From NCBI RefSeq assembly GCF_000765905.2, contig NZ_JRPL02000010.1, positions 1 to 64,000 on the forward strand: a stretch of DNA of 64,000 nucleotides, read 5' to 3'. This document shows positions 55,827 to 64,000 of this stretch, in pieces. The first letter of the stretch is position 1. Each line of letters begins with the position of its first letter. A program made the translations under genes and the position numbers. Source of the stretch: Helicobacter trogontum. GTDB taxonomy: Bacteria; Campylobacterota; Campylobacteria; Campylobacterales; Helicobacteraceae. The notes under the pieces are model-generated. The model searched no databases. It was given only the letters and a program-made list of their open reading frames with translations, and was not told where the DNA came from.

Positions 55827-56390
55827 ATGAAAACAAATATAATGTCTGTAGTGTCAATTGCTGGTAAGAGCTTGTGTGCTTTAACTTTAACTGCATTTTT
55901 AGTTGCTTGCGGCGATGATGCAAAAAATAAAATAACAACCAACAGCGATGAGCCTGCATGGGTAAATAATATACAAGCTGCAAAAGATTATGCAAAATCA
56001 CCTGTTGTAGCGGTTGGCTCTGCAAAGCTTTTAGATGGGAATCTAAACTATGCAACCAATCAGGCAACAATGCAAGCGCGTGTGCAAATTGCACAAACAA
56101 TTAGTGCAAGAGTTGAACAAGCGATTAAAGAAATGGCACAAAGTGATGGTTTAAAAATATCAGAGAATAGCCTACAAGCAGCAAAACAAAAAGTAGAGGC
56201 TACTTTGCAAAAAAGTGAGATGGTTGTAAGATGGACAGATAAGCAAACAACACCGCCAACATTATATGTCCTTGTTAGCATGGATAAAGATGCCTATGAT
56301 CAAGCATTAAAGGGTGGCGCACAAGTGCTAAACATTAACGCAGAGCAGGCCCAGAGACTTTCTGCAACTGTGGAAGAAATGCTGCGTTAA
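55827..56390 (+). CDS. LPP20-family lipoprotein
   Basis: AAGGAG lies 8 nt before ATG 55827, so this start is preferred over an upstream frame. The 187-residue protein has a lipoprotein signal with lipobox FLVAC, then the LPP20 pattern: PAWVNNI, VAVGSAKLLDGNLNYATNQATMQAR, and a C-terminal half with RWTDKQTTPPTLYVLVSMDKD. LPP20 of H. pylori is an abundant surface-associated lipoprotein of unclear function. This copy is a paralogue or homologue with a different middle. It is monocistronic and divergent from purU. Confidence 0.86.
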   Translation: MKTNIMSVVSIAGKSLCALTLTAFLVACGDDAKNKITTNSDEPAWVNNIQAAKDYAKSPVVAVGSAKLLDGNLNYATNQATMQARVQIAQTISARVEQAIKEMAQSDGLKISENSLQAAKQKVEATLQKSEMVVRWTDKQTTPPTLYVLVSMDKDAYDQALKGGAQVLNINAEQAQRLSATVEEMLR

Positions 56391-57105
56391 TTCTCCTAAT
56401 AATGTTTTCTCTTTCATAATAGCCAACATATTAGATAGTTGGTTGGCATACTCGCGGGTTCTTTCAACCTGCTTTAAACGACCTTATATGCTTTGGTTTT
56501 CCTACTAGTGTTTAGATATAAGTTTAGAGACGTTTAAAACCTAATACTATCTGAAAATAAAGACTTATCATGTGCTTTAGCATGATTTATTGAGGAAATA
56601 TACTGATTGTAACTCTAGTATAATGCCCAGTGACTTAGAAAAATATACAAATACAATGCAATAGAATCATATTTCAAACACTCTTTGGCAACTTATTTTA
56701 ACAGCATGTCTAAAACATAGCTATATGATATATTAACACTATGCTAGACAAAGTTTTTTAGACTAAAAACATATATGACAAGGAGTGCAAAAAAGAGATA
56801 CAGGATACCCTCCCCTAATCACATGCTTAGAACATAAAAAAATCTTTTATCAAAATAATAGTTCAAATAGTTTATGCTTATAAAGATAGCTAGTAAGAAG
56901 CAAAACTTAGTAATTATGTCCATTTCCACCAAGAATTGCATACGCAATATATAAAAAATAATAGATTGTGGTTATGTGCTTATCACATCTTTGTAAAACA
57001 CATAAAAACTATTTTCAATTTAGGAAAATAGGGTGAAAGGAGTAAGTTCAACATAAATATAGATAAAGGTAGAGATTTAAGATCTATGGGCAATAGTCTG
57101 CATAA
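56391..57105. other. Gene-free region of about 700 bp
   Basis: I found no gene, tRNA or strong terminator on either strand. A GCCAAC/GTTGGC inverted repeat at about 56421-56448 just after the LPP20-like gene has no following T-tract. The rest is ordinary AT-rich sequence. Confidence 0.45.
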
Positions 57106-58239
57106 TTAGCCTGGTATGATTTGCAATACACTAATCTCTCTTCTTTCAAACAAACGCATAGGCATACCCCACCAACCTATACCACTACTCACATAAACTT
57201 GTGTTGTCTTATCTTTATGTCTCCATGAGTGCAATCCAGATAAGAATGGCTGATCTAGCAATACAAACAAATGGAAAGGAAATATTTGACCGCCGTGTGT
57301 ATGTCCACTTACGACAAGATCTATCTCTTCACCTTGTAGTAGTTTTAAGACTTTTGGCTGATGTGCGAGCAGTATGGTTGGATATTGTTTATCGGTATAG
57401 GCAAGTGTTTTTTCCAAATCAGGGACTAATACACTATCTTTAAACTTTGCATGTTTACCCATTAAATCTGCAATGCCAGCAATATTTAAGCCGAGATTTC
57501 GTAGCACCATGGCTTGATTTATAAGTGTTGTTATCCCAATATCATTGAGTGCCTTAATGATCGTGTATGTGTCATAGTAATATTCATGATTACCTAACAC
57601 ATAATAGATTCCATATTTTGCCTTAAGGTTTGCAAGTTCTCTTACAGAATCTTCTACAATATGATAATAATTATCAACAATATCTCCGCCCAACAAAATA
57701 ATATCAGGCATTGTGTCATTTGTCTGTTTTACAATGCTTGCTACCGCTTTCTTATCCATTAAAACATCAATATGCATATCAGCGAGTACAGCAATATTTA
57801 ATGGTTTTGTAATGCCTTTCAGTGGTATTTGTGTGATAGTTACTTTTGGCTCTTTAGCATTGAGATAAAAGCTTAAAAGTGTTAATGCGATGATAGCACA
57901 CCATGCCATTAATATAATCGGGATTTGCATTCTCTCAAGCACGAATGCACCAAGTGATAGTCGTATGGATAATGTAACAAGAAATACAAGAAAAGCAATA
58001 TTACAACTTATCCAAAATATCCCAAGAGAGCTTGATAAAATGGTATAAAGCATTGAATCAATATGTGTGTGATAGAGTTTTAAAAACACAACAATGCAAA
58101 GAAAATTACTAAATACAACTAGCTTACCAATATGCCTTATGACTGGAGTTGTAGAAATATTTTTAAAAAGCATATAATAAATAAAGATGTGCAGCAACAC
58201 AAGTGCAACAAAGAATAAAATGCGGATACTAATCGCCAC
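57106..58239 (-). CDS. Membrane-anchored metallophosphoesterase (YkuE/calcineurin-like)
   Basis: The 377-residue protein has four or so N-terminal membrane segments (about 5-130) followed by a calcineurin-like phosphoesterase domain: ADMHIDV, LGGDIVDN, LGNHEYYYD, LLAHQPKV and VSGHTHGGQIFP provide the di-metal ligands. The first block reads DMH instead of the common D-x-H order, which still supplies Asp and His. Related YkuE/LpxH-like enzymes act on lipids or cell-wall intermediates; the substrate is not known. The GTG start has AAAGG 7 nt upstream. It is divergent from the phosphatase gene. Confidence 0.86.
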   Translation of the reverse strand: MAISIRILFFVALVLLHIFIYYMLFKNISTTPVIRHIGKLVVFSNFLCIVVFLKLYHTHIDSMLYTILSSSLGIFWISCNIAFLVFLVTLSIRLSLGAFVLERMQIPIILMAWCAIIALTLLSFYLNAKEPKVTITQIPLKGITKPLNIAVLADMHIDVLMDKKAVASIVKQTNDTMPDIILLGGDIVDNYYHIVEDSVRELANLKAKYGIYYVLGNHEYYYDTYTIIKALNDIGITTLINQAMVLRNLGLNIAGIADLMGKHAKFKDSVLVPDLEKTLAYTDKQYPTILLAHQPKVLKLLQGEEIDLVVSGHTHGGQIFPFHLFVLLDQPFLSGLHSWRHKDKTTQVYVSSGIGWWGMPMRLFERREISVLQIIPG

Positions 58240-58301
58240 GAATAACCTTTAATGAATAAAAAAATTGCTATAATTCTAGCATTTTTTTGCAAGGAAAGGA
58301 T

Positions 58302-58763
58302 ATGAAAATACAAAGTGTTTTGTTTGTGTGTTTAGGAAATATATGTAGATCGCCCTTAGCAGAAGGCATAGCCAAGAACTTGAGTGAGAAATTTAACTGG
58401 AACTTAAAAATAGATTCTTGTGGAATAAGCTCGTTTCATCGCGGAGAACCACCACACATACAATCCATACGCATAGCAAAGGAAAACAATATTGATATAT
58501 CAATGCAAAAATCTCGCCCCATCAGTGTTTATGGTGATATGGAATTTGACCTGATTGTTGCAATGGATTCACAAAACAAAAGGGATATTATATCATTAGG
58601 TTTTCCAAAAGAAAAAGTAATAAAACTTGGTGATTTTGATAATGGGGTTGATGTGCCAGATCCATATTATTGCGATAGTGATGATGGTTTTAGGGAAGTT
58701 TATAATTTGATAGAAGCTCTTTTAGAAAAAATGTTTGATCATTATGGATTTTGCAAAAAATAA
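58302..58763 (+). CDS. Low-molecular-weight protein-tyrosine phosphatase
   Basis: The active-site loop CLGNICRS (C-x5-R-S) is at the N terminus, and the catalytic Asp is in DVPDPYYCD. These are the complete residues of the LMW-PTP family, with 153 residues from ATG 58302. A TTG at 58287 is in frame but AAGGAAAGG fits the ATG. In many bacteria such phosphatases pair with tyrosine kinases in polysaccharide export; none is adjacent here. A TATAAT at 58269-58274 is a likely promoter. Confidence 0.92.
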   Translation: MKIQSVLFVCLGNICRSPLAEGIAKNLSEKFNWNLKIDSCGISSFHRGEPPHIQSIRIAKENNIDISMQKSRPISVYGDMEFDLIVAMDSQNKRDIISLGFPKEKVIKLGDFDNGVDVPDPYYCDSDDGFREVYNLIEALLEKMFDHYGFCKK

Positions 58764-58924
58764 TGTTTCACTTCTTGAATTTTTATGAAATATAAAATTT
58801 AACTACGCGATAAGATAATTCTGCATCTTATTAAGCCTAATCATCCTTACAAAAACACAAAAAAATATTATAATTTTGCTTTTTGTAGGCTTACGAGCCA
58901 TTAGAATAATTTTTAAGGTTTACT

Positions 58925-60322
58925 ATGGATTTTTATAAACTTAGAGTGCATTTTATTGGTATTGGTGGTATTGGCGTAAGTGGATTAGCTAGATTTTTAA
59001 AAGCACAGGGGGCTATTATAAGTGGTTCAGATATTATGGACACTTCAATTACACAAGCACTAAGAAATGAGGGGATAAACATTAATATACCGCATAATAA
59101 GGAAGTTATAGCGGATAAAGATTTAATTATTCATTCAGCAATTATAAAAGATTCTAATATCGAAGTTATAGAATCTAAGCGGTTGCATAAACAGCTCTTA
59201 TCTCGTAAAGAAGCTTTAAAGATCTTATTAAGCAAAAAGAAAGTATTAAGCATTTGTGCAGCACATGGCAAGTCAAGCACAAGTGCAATATTAGCTGCTA
59301 TATTGCCACATAGTGGAGCAATTATCGGAGCAATTAGCAAAGAATTCCAGTCTAATGTAAGAGTGTCTAAAGATGAGCTACTTGTCTTTGAGGCAGATGA
59401 GAGCGATAAAAGCTTTCTTAATTCAAACCCATATAAAAGTATAGTTATTAATGCAGAAGCAGAACATCTAGAAAGTTATGATAATGATTTTATGAAACTA
59501 CAAGACGCCTATCTTTCTTTTATGCAACAAAGTAAGCATGTAATCTTAAATATGCAATGTCAAGTTTTACAACATCTGTATGCAAGATTAAAAAATGCCA
59601 ATTTCAATGAAGTTGGAGAGATTACTTGTCTCTACCCAGACAATGATATAAGAAATATTACTTATGAACTAAAAGACTTGTTGCCATATACAACTTTTAA
59701 CTTAAAGGATTTAGGAGACTTTAGCGTGTATGGCATTGGCTATCACAATGCAATCAATGCAAGTATAGCGATTTTGAGTGCAATTGACTTATTACCATTA
59801 GAAGAGATTAAAAAAAATCTCTTGGCGTTTAAAGGCATTAAGAAACGCTTTGATATATTGCAGAATCTAAGAGAGAACACACCATGCATTATTGATGATT
59901 ATGCACATCATCCAACAGAAATCATTGCAACACTTGAAGCCACAAAAAAATACGCAGAACTCCTAAGGGCACAAAATGTTCTCAAAAAAGATTCTAACAA
60001 TACATATAAAATTACCGCGATATTTCAACCACACAAATATTCTCGTTTACGTGATAACTTGGAAGCATTTTGCCAATGTTTTAGAGGTTGCGATTCATTA
60101 GTAATATTGCCTGTCTGGGCAGCAGGTGAAGAGCTTATTGCATTTGACTTTGCTTCTTTATTTAGTGAATACAAACCTATTTTTGCAAATAAGATAAAAC
60201 GAGATAAAGATAAAATATTGCTTTTAGATTCCAATGATCGCACGATAGAAGTATTGCAAGAAGGCATTATCATTGGGCTTGGTGCAGGAGATATTACTTA
60301 TCAATTACGCGGAGAGAAATAG
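58925..60322 (+). CDS. murC: UDP-N-acetylmuramate-L-alanine ligase
   Basis: MurC adds L-Ala to UDP-MurNAc in cytoplasmic peptidoglycan synthesis. The 465-residue product has the UDP-binding loop FIGIGGIGVSGLA, the ATP loop AHGKSSTSA (the family's HGKTTT with conserved Gly-Lys), the catalytic segment LLVFEADESDKSF, YHNAINASIAI and IIDDYAHHPTEI. TATAAT at 58869-58874 is a likely promoter. The last base of its stop codon is the first base of the next gene's GTG start, so expression is probably coupled. Confidence 0.95.
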   Translation: MDFYKLRVHFIGIGGIGVSGLARFLKAQGAIISGSDIMDTSITQALRNEGININIPHNKEVIADKDLIIHSAIIKDSNIEVIESKRLHKQLLSRKEALKILLSKKKVLSICAAHGKSSTSAILAAILPHSGAIIGAISKEFQSNVRVSKDELLVFEADESDKSFLNSNPYKSIVINAEAEHLESYDNDFMKLQDAYLSFMQQSKHVILNMQCQVLQHLYARLKNANFNEVGEITCLYPDNDIRNITYELKDLLPYTTFNLKDLGDFSVYGIGYHNAINASIAILSAIDLLPLEEIKKNLLAFKGIKKRFDILQNLRENTPCIIDDYAHHPTEIIATLEATKKYAELLRAQNVLKKDSNNTYKITAIFQPHKYSRLRDNLEAFCQCFRGCDSLVILPVWAAGEELIAFDFASLFSEYKPIFANKIKRDKDKILLLDSNDRTIEVLQEGIIIGLGAGDITYQLRGEK

Positions 60323-61257
60323 TGCAACACCAGAGAAAAAACATGAGATACACTGCAAAAAAGATAACCAATATCCATAAAAAAAATATGCTTCAACATG
60401 TTCTAGCAGACTACATTGGTTCTATGCAAAAACTCTGTGTCGTAAAGAAAACACAGCATGGAATCTATCTAGCAAAATCACTTAGCGATGATAACCTAGA
60501 TTCTTCTAAAAGCGTATTGCTGCCTAATGCTTATATGAATGGTAATGAGAATATTGGTGATTATATAGAAGTTTTTATCCATACAGATTCTAGTGATAGA
60601 ATTTTAGCTACTACTAAAAAACCTCTAGCCATGCTAAATGATATCGCACGACTTGCAATTAAAGATAGCAATGAAGATGGACTTTTTCTTGATATTGGAC
60701 TTGCAAAAGATATCTTTATGCCAACAAAATCTTTTCACAATTATACAAATTATACACATGTGGTTGTGCGTATCACACAAGATAAAATGAAACGACTTAT
60801 CGCAAAAAAAGATATAAACCCACTACTAAAACCTTGTAGAACGCAAAACCTCTTACATAAAAATGTAAAAATATGGACTATTTCAAGCTCACCTATTGGA
60901 ATCTTGTGCGTTGTTTTACCATATTACTATCATGGAATAATTTATCATAATACACTTAGCTATCCTTTAAGCCTTTATGAAGAATATGAGGCAAAGGTGG
61001 TAAAAGTGAGAAATGATGGAAAGCTAGATTTAATCATTACTCGAGACACAAAGGAGGTGTATAACCTCATTGCAACTCTTAATGAAAGTGGTAAATATTT
61101 TGTAGTCAATGATGCTTCCGCAAAACTACTATCTATGAGTAAAAAAGGTGTAAAAAAAGAGCTTACCCATCTCTTAAAACAAAAACAAATTGTCTTTATC
61201 CATAACAAAGGATATTGCATTGCAGAATCTGAAATGGCTAAAGAATTTAAAAGATAG
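60322..61257 (+). CDS. CvfB-like S1-domain RNA-binding protein
   Basis: The 311-residue protein matches the CvfB/YitL family: the first repeated S1-like region (VVKKTQHGIYL, then VLLPNAY, then GDYIEVFIHTDSSDRI), GLFLDIGLAKDIFMP, a long linker, a further S1-type segment (EYEAKVVKVRNDGKLDLII), and a C-terminal winged-helix-like end. CvfB binds RNA and influences virulence-gene expression in Gram-positive bacteria; its role in epsilonproteobacteria is not known. The GTG at 60322 overlaps the murC stop; ATG 60343 is an alternative start. Confidence 0.85.
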   Translation: MQHQRKNMRYTAKKITNIHKKNMLQHVLADYIGSMQKLCVVKKTQHGIYLAKSLSDDNLDSSKSVLLPNAYMNGNENIGDYIEVFIHTDSSDRILATTKKPLAMLNDIARLAIKDSNEDGLFLDIGLAKDIFMPTKSFHNYTNYTHVVVRITQDKMKRLIAKKDINPLLKPCRTQNLLHKNVKIWTISSSPIGILCVVLPYYYHGIIYHNTLSYPLSLYEEYEAKVVKVRNDGKLDLIITRDTKEVYNLIATLNESGKYFVVNDASAKLLSMSKKGVKKELTHLLKQKQIVFIHNKGYCIAESEMAKEFKR

Positions 61258-61271
61258 CATGAAGGTGAAAC

Positions 61272-62024
61272 ATGATGCTTAAGATTTATGCGATGATATT
61301 TATCACAGCATTATGCTTTTTTGGCTATTTATCGCTACATACAGAAACAAAAATAGCGCAAGATCCTACGATATACAAAGAAATCAAGCTAGACAAAAAG
61401 GATATTGAAGAAACCTTTATGATATATACACCAAAACGCATACATACAAATTTTACATGTTTTCAAATCGCTGCACCAAAAGTTTCTATTATGCAAAAAA
61501 ATGATAGAAATTCAAAGCAGATTCAAAGTGTAAGAAAGGGACAAAAATTATGTTTTAATTTTCCCCAAGATATACCAAATACTACATTGCAAATTATACT
61601 CAAGGAAATTGAATCCAAATGGTTGCGTGTAACACTTGTAAGTGATTCTGTGCTGCTTAGTGGATATATCCCTATTGATGCTCTAAAGGATTGGCAAAAA
61701 ATAGATTCCCAAACCCTTTTAGAATCTAGTAGTGGTGGCGAAATCTTACTAGAAAATGCCCCAAAAATCATTAGCAATAATCTTAGAAATATAAAAGGTA
61801 GCTTCTCAATGCCCCATATTTTACACATTGTGCAAGATAAGCTCAATATGAAAGATTGCGAGATGGCAAGAGCATGGTTGGCTTTAGCACAACAAAGCGA
61901 TAAGGAGAGTCTAAGTGTTTATGATTTATACACGGAAGTATTAATGTGTGAGGGTCGCAATAAAGAAGCACTTGCACTTAAAGCAAAATTAAAGTTCGCA
62001 CGAAACAAGTTATCAAAGAAATAA
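61272..62024 (+). CDS. Membrane-anchored protein with an SH3-like region, unknown function
   Basis: The 250-residue product has an N-terminal membrane helix (MIFITALCFFGYLSL) and is probably periplasmic. A central segment (APKVSIMQKNDRNSKQIQSV, then KWLRVTLVSDSVLLSGYIPID) resembles a bacterial SH3 fold, which often binds cell wall. The C-terminal 90 residues are helical, with a TPR-like pattern (CEMARAWLALAQQSDKESLS). GAAGG precedes the ATG, 14 bp after the CvfB-like gene. I do not recognise a named family. Confidence 0.7.
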   Translation: MMLKIYAMIFITALCFFGYLSLHTETKIAQDPTIYKEIKLDKKDIEETFMIYTPKRIHTNFTCFQIAAPKVSIMQKNDRNSKQIQSVRKGQKLCFNFPQDIPNTTLQIILKEIESKWLRVTLVSDSVLLSGYIPIDALKDWQKIDSQTLLESSSGGEILLENAPKIISNNLRNIKGSFSMPHILHIVQDKLNMKDCEMARAWLALAQQSDKESLSVYDLYTEVLMCEGRNKEALALKAKLKFARNKLSKK

Positions 62025-62179
62025 TGGATTAATATATTATTCCCTTAACACTCGCAAATGAATTATTTTTTACCAATGCAAATAACACATATGAAATTCT
62101 ATCCTTTGCAAACACCAAGGAAAAAATGCCATTCATGGATAAAAACTACAAAAAATCCTTAGTATTCAACAATCAAGTC

Positions 62180-63265
62180 TTAGAATCTATTAATCACGGA
62201 TACAACTTCCTCTACCTGTGTTTGGCTCATGACTGGGCTAATTGGTAAGGATAATGCTTCATTATGAATTTTTTCTGTAATAGGCAGAGAAAGGTGATTG
62301 TATTCTTGATATGCTTCTTGTTTATGCGGTGGTATTGGGTAATGAATAATGGTCTCTATCCCATTATCTCTCAAATACATTTGCAATTCATCTCTTTTTT
62401 CACAACGCACAACAAATAAATGCCATACATGCCCATCCTCATTTACACATTCGGGTAAAATTATCTTGTGATTTGTGATATTTTCACGATAAAATTTTGC
62501 AATTTCACGGCGACGCATATTATCAGAATCTAGATATTTAAGCTTTACCTCTAAGAATGCTGCTTGCAACTCATCAAGCCGAGAGTTTAACCCTTTATAA
62601 AGATTTACATATTTTTTATGCGAACCATAATTCCCCAATGCACGCACCTTCTCTGCGATATCCGCATGGCGTGTAACAATGGCTCCACCATCGCCAAGTG
62701 CTCCTAGATTCTTACCTGGAAAAAAGGAAAATCCAGCAAGATCGCCAAGAGTCCCAACCCTTTTACCTTGATATACAGCTCCATGAGCTTGCGCACAATC
62801 TTCTATAATCGCAAGATTGTATTTTTGTGCTAATTCCCATACTTTTTGCATTTCTACGGCCTGTCCATATAGATGCACCACCAAAATAGCCTTTGTGCGT
62901 GGTGTGATAGCAGATTCTATCCTATCAACATCAATATTGTAGGTCTGTAAACTTGGTTCAACAAAAATAGGTGTACAACCGTTATCAGAGATAGCTAAAA
63001 CAGAAGCAATGTAAGTATTTGCTGGGACTATTATCTCATCACCTTGTGTGAAACCAAGTGCTTTTATACCTAATCGCAAAGCATCCAATCCATTGCCACA
63101 ACCTACACAATATGATGCTTGGCAATATTGAGCGAATGCATTTTCAAATGACTGATTACATTCCCCCAAGATATACCAACCAGATTCTAACACCTTTTTC
63201 ATTGCAGATTCTAATTCTCTTTCAAAGCGAGAATTAATTGCCTTTACATCAAGAAATGGGATCAT
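62180..63265 (-). CDS. DegT/DnrJ/EryC1-family sugar aminotransferase (FdtB/QdtB-like)
   Basis: The PLP enzyme aminates a 3- or 4-keto sugar nucleotide for glycan synthesis. Motifs are [55 protein letters not shown] with the PLP lysine, and [20 protein letters not shown]. The motifs IPPHKQEAY and YNIDVDRIE suggest the dTDP-3-keto-6-deoxyhexose 3-aminotransferase subgroup (FdtB/QdtB), but the exact sugar is an inference. The start is preceded by AAAGGAG and overlaps the stop of the upstream fucosyltransferase-like gene by 4 bp. Confidence 0.9.
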   Translation of the reverse strand: MIPFLDVKAINSRFERELESAMKKVLESGWYILGECNQSFENAFAQYCQASYCVGCGNGLDALRLGIKALGFTQGDEIIVPANTYIASVLAISDNGCTPIFVEPSLQTYNIDVDRIESAITPRTKAILVVHLYGQAVEMQKVWELAQKYNLAIIEDCAQAHGAVYQGKRVGTLGDLAGFSFFPGKNLGALGDGGAIVTRHADIAEKVRALGNYGSHKKYVNLYKGLNSRLDELQAAFLEVKLKYLDSDNMRRREIAKFYRENITNHKIILPECVNEDGHVWHLFVVRCEKRDELQMYLRDNGIETIIHYPIPPHKQEAYQEYNHLSLPITEKIHNEALSLPISPVMSQTQVEEVVSVINRF

Positions 63266-64000
63266 TGTATAACTCCTTTACGCAATAGTTTGCTTCTTAA
63301 ACGATTGTATAAATAAAGAAAAAACTTGTATCGCAATGTAACATTTTGACAATGTGTAGAAGGCAATGACTCGCTACTACAAGGATTCATAACTTGAACC
63401 CTCTCACCCCAATTTACAAGCATTATATTTTCCATTTCAAAAAACACATTGCGCACACGTGGAGAAATGAGCAGTGCGTTATGCGGAGATAACATCTTTG
63501 CATACACGCCTAAACTTCCTTGAGATGCAACAATCACTTGACAACGACTAAGTAAATATAAATCCAAGTAACCCTGCTCTGGCGTATTAATATCACATAT
63601 TTTAAATCTTTTACCTTCTAAAAGTGGTGCGATATTTTCCCTCACCCATGCTGTATCATCACTAAAAAGATAATATATGCTTTCTGGATCCATTTGCGAA
63701 ACAAGCTGGATCACTCTTTGAAAATAAATAGAACTCGTGGGTTCCCCATATACAACATGATTTTGCGATAAATCACCCCTTCTCACGTGAATACCGCAAG
63801 ATTTTGTATTTAAAATCTCTTGTAAAAGTGCGTAAAATGGGGTGCTTTCTTGTTGGGTTTCCTTAGGGCTAAAGTATTTTGCAAAACATTCTGCAAAATA
63901 CACATCGTAGTGCCTACCTAAATAACCACCCACATATAGCGGAGGTGAATGTCTAAGAATCTCATTGCTATCAGCAAAAAAGCATTGACTATAATGTTTT
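63262..64000 (-). CDS. Glycosyltransferase family 11-like protein (fucosyltransferase type), cut by the right edge
   Basis: The frame is open from a GTG at 63933 and continues in frame beyond the window edge, so the 5' end is missing. The visible part contains [13 protein letters not shown] (GT11 H-x-R-R-G-D motif), [14 protein letters not shown] and [22 protein letters not shown], which are the conserved blocks of alpha-1,2-fucosyltransferases (the common I-A-N-S-S-F/S-x-W segment here reads VASQGSLGV). Acceptor and donor cannot be determined. It overlaps the sugar aminotransferase gene by 4 bp (ATGA), so the two belong to one transcript. Confidence 0.82.
   Translation of the reverse strand, partial: KHYSQCFFADSNEILRHSPPLYVGGYLGRHYDVYFAECFAKYFSPKETQQESTPFYALLQEILNTKSCGIHVRRGDLSQNHVVYGEPTSSIYFQRVIQLVSQMDPESIYYLFSDDTAWVRENIAPLLEGKRFKICDINTPEQGYLDLYLLSRCQVIVASQGSLGVYAKMLSPHNALLISPRVRNVFFEMENIMLVNWGERVQVMNPCSSESLPSTHCQNVTLRYKFFLYLYNRLRSKLLRKGVIQ

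Noticed and set aside
1-64000. tRNA genes, CRISPR arrays, insertion sequences, prophage
   Set aside because: I found no cloverleaf-type T-arm sequences, regularly spaced repeats, transposase motifs or phage structural genes. Very diverged elements could be missed by eye.

Overview
This 64 kb window is a chromosomal segment of an AT-rich epsilonproteobacterium, almost certainly a Helicobacter other than H. pylori. The evidence is recognisable Helicobacter proteins (an LPP20-type lipoprotein, an ArsS-like kinase, a Hop-like outer membrane protein ending in Phe) and gene orders that I recall from H. pylori: amidase-NMO-tyrS, parB-parA-birA, ppiD-ftsA-ftsZ and rluD-FN3-trmB-ftsE-ftsX-envC. Homopolymer tracts sit in surface-glycan genes, as is usual in this group. 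I see no tRNA, rRNA, insertion sequence, prophage or CRISPR array.

Layout. 1-0.6 kb: remnant of a lipase. 0.9-9.5 kb: priA, two unrecognised small genes, divergent uvrB, then a minus-strand run of amidase, flavin oxidoreductase and tyrS. 9.8-11.6 kb: an outer membrane protein gene broken by an in-frame TAG, and corA. 11.6-12.7 kb: about 1 kb without genes but with two strong hairpins. 12.7-19.2 kb: a Tat-exported aminotransferase, parB, parA, birA, a TPR/glycosyltransferase-like protein and a secreted unknown. 19.3-28.7 kb: purF, two radical-SAM genes, GNAT, UspA, mtaB, an unusual fused ruvX-rsmH gene, and argB. 29-31.8 kb: a frameshifted FkbM methyltransferase, a small HTH-like protein and an ABC ATPase. 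31.8-43.5 kb: cell division (ftsZ, ftsA, ppiD-like, nth, envC-like, ftsX, ftsE) plus trmB, an FN3 lipoprotein and a pseudouridine synthase. 43.6-45.2 kb: a probable 6S RNA directly ahead of purD. 45.5-62 kb: dnaG, an ArsS-like kinase, flgG with a sigma-54 promoter, a gamma-carbonic-anhydrase-like protein, an N-carbamoylputrescine amidase-like protein, small unknowns, a poly-G-containing TupA-like ATP-grasp gene, purU, LPP20-like, metallophosphoesterase, tyrosine phosphatase, murC and cvfB-like. 62.2-64 kb: a sugar aminotransferase and a fucosyltransferase-like gene that runs off the right edge.

How the parts fit. FtsZ, FtsA, FtsE, FtsX, the EnvC-like activator and the amidase together make nearly a whole septal peptidoglycan-splitting pathway. 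The glycan genes (FkbM, TupA-like, FdtB-like, GT11-like, TPR/GT) imply a variable surface carbohydrate; two carry homopolymer tracts in the reading frame, and one of these has a second tract in its promoter.

The observations most worth follow-up are the RuvX-RsmH fusion (a pre-16S rRNA processing/resolvase-family domain joined to a 16S rRNA methyltransferase), the 6S RNA/purD arrangement with a possible alternative hairpin, the G13 tract inside a dispensable-looking insert of the ATP-grasp protein, the double homopolymer FkbM locus, the amber-interrupted OMP, and the strong over-representation of the word AGATTCT/AGAATCT.
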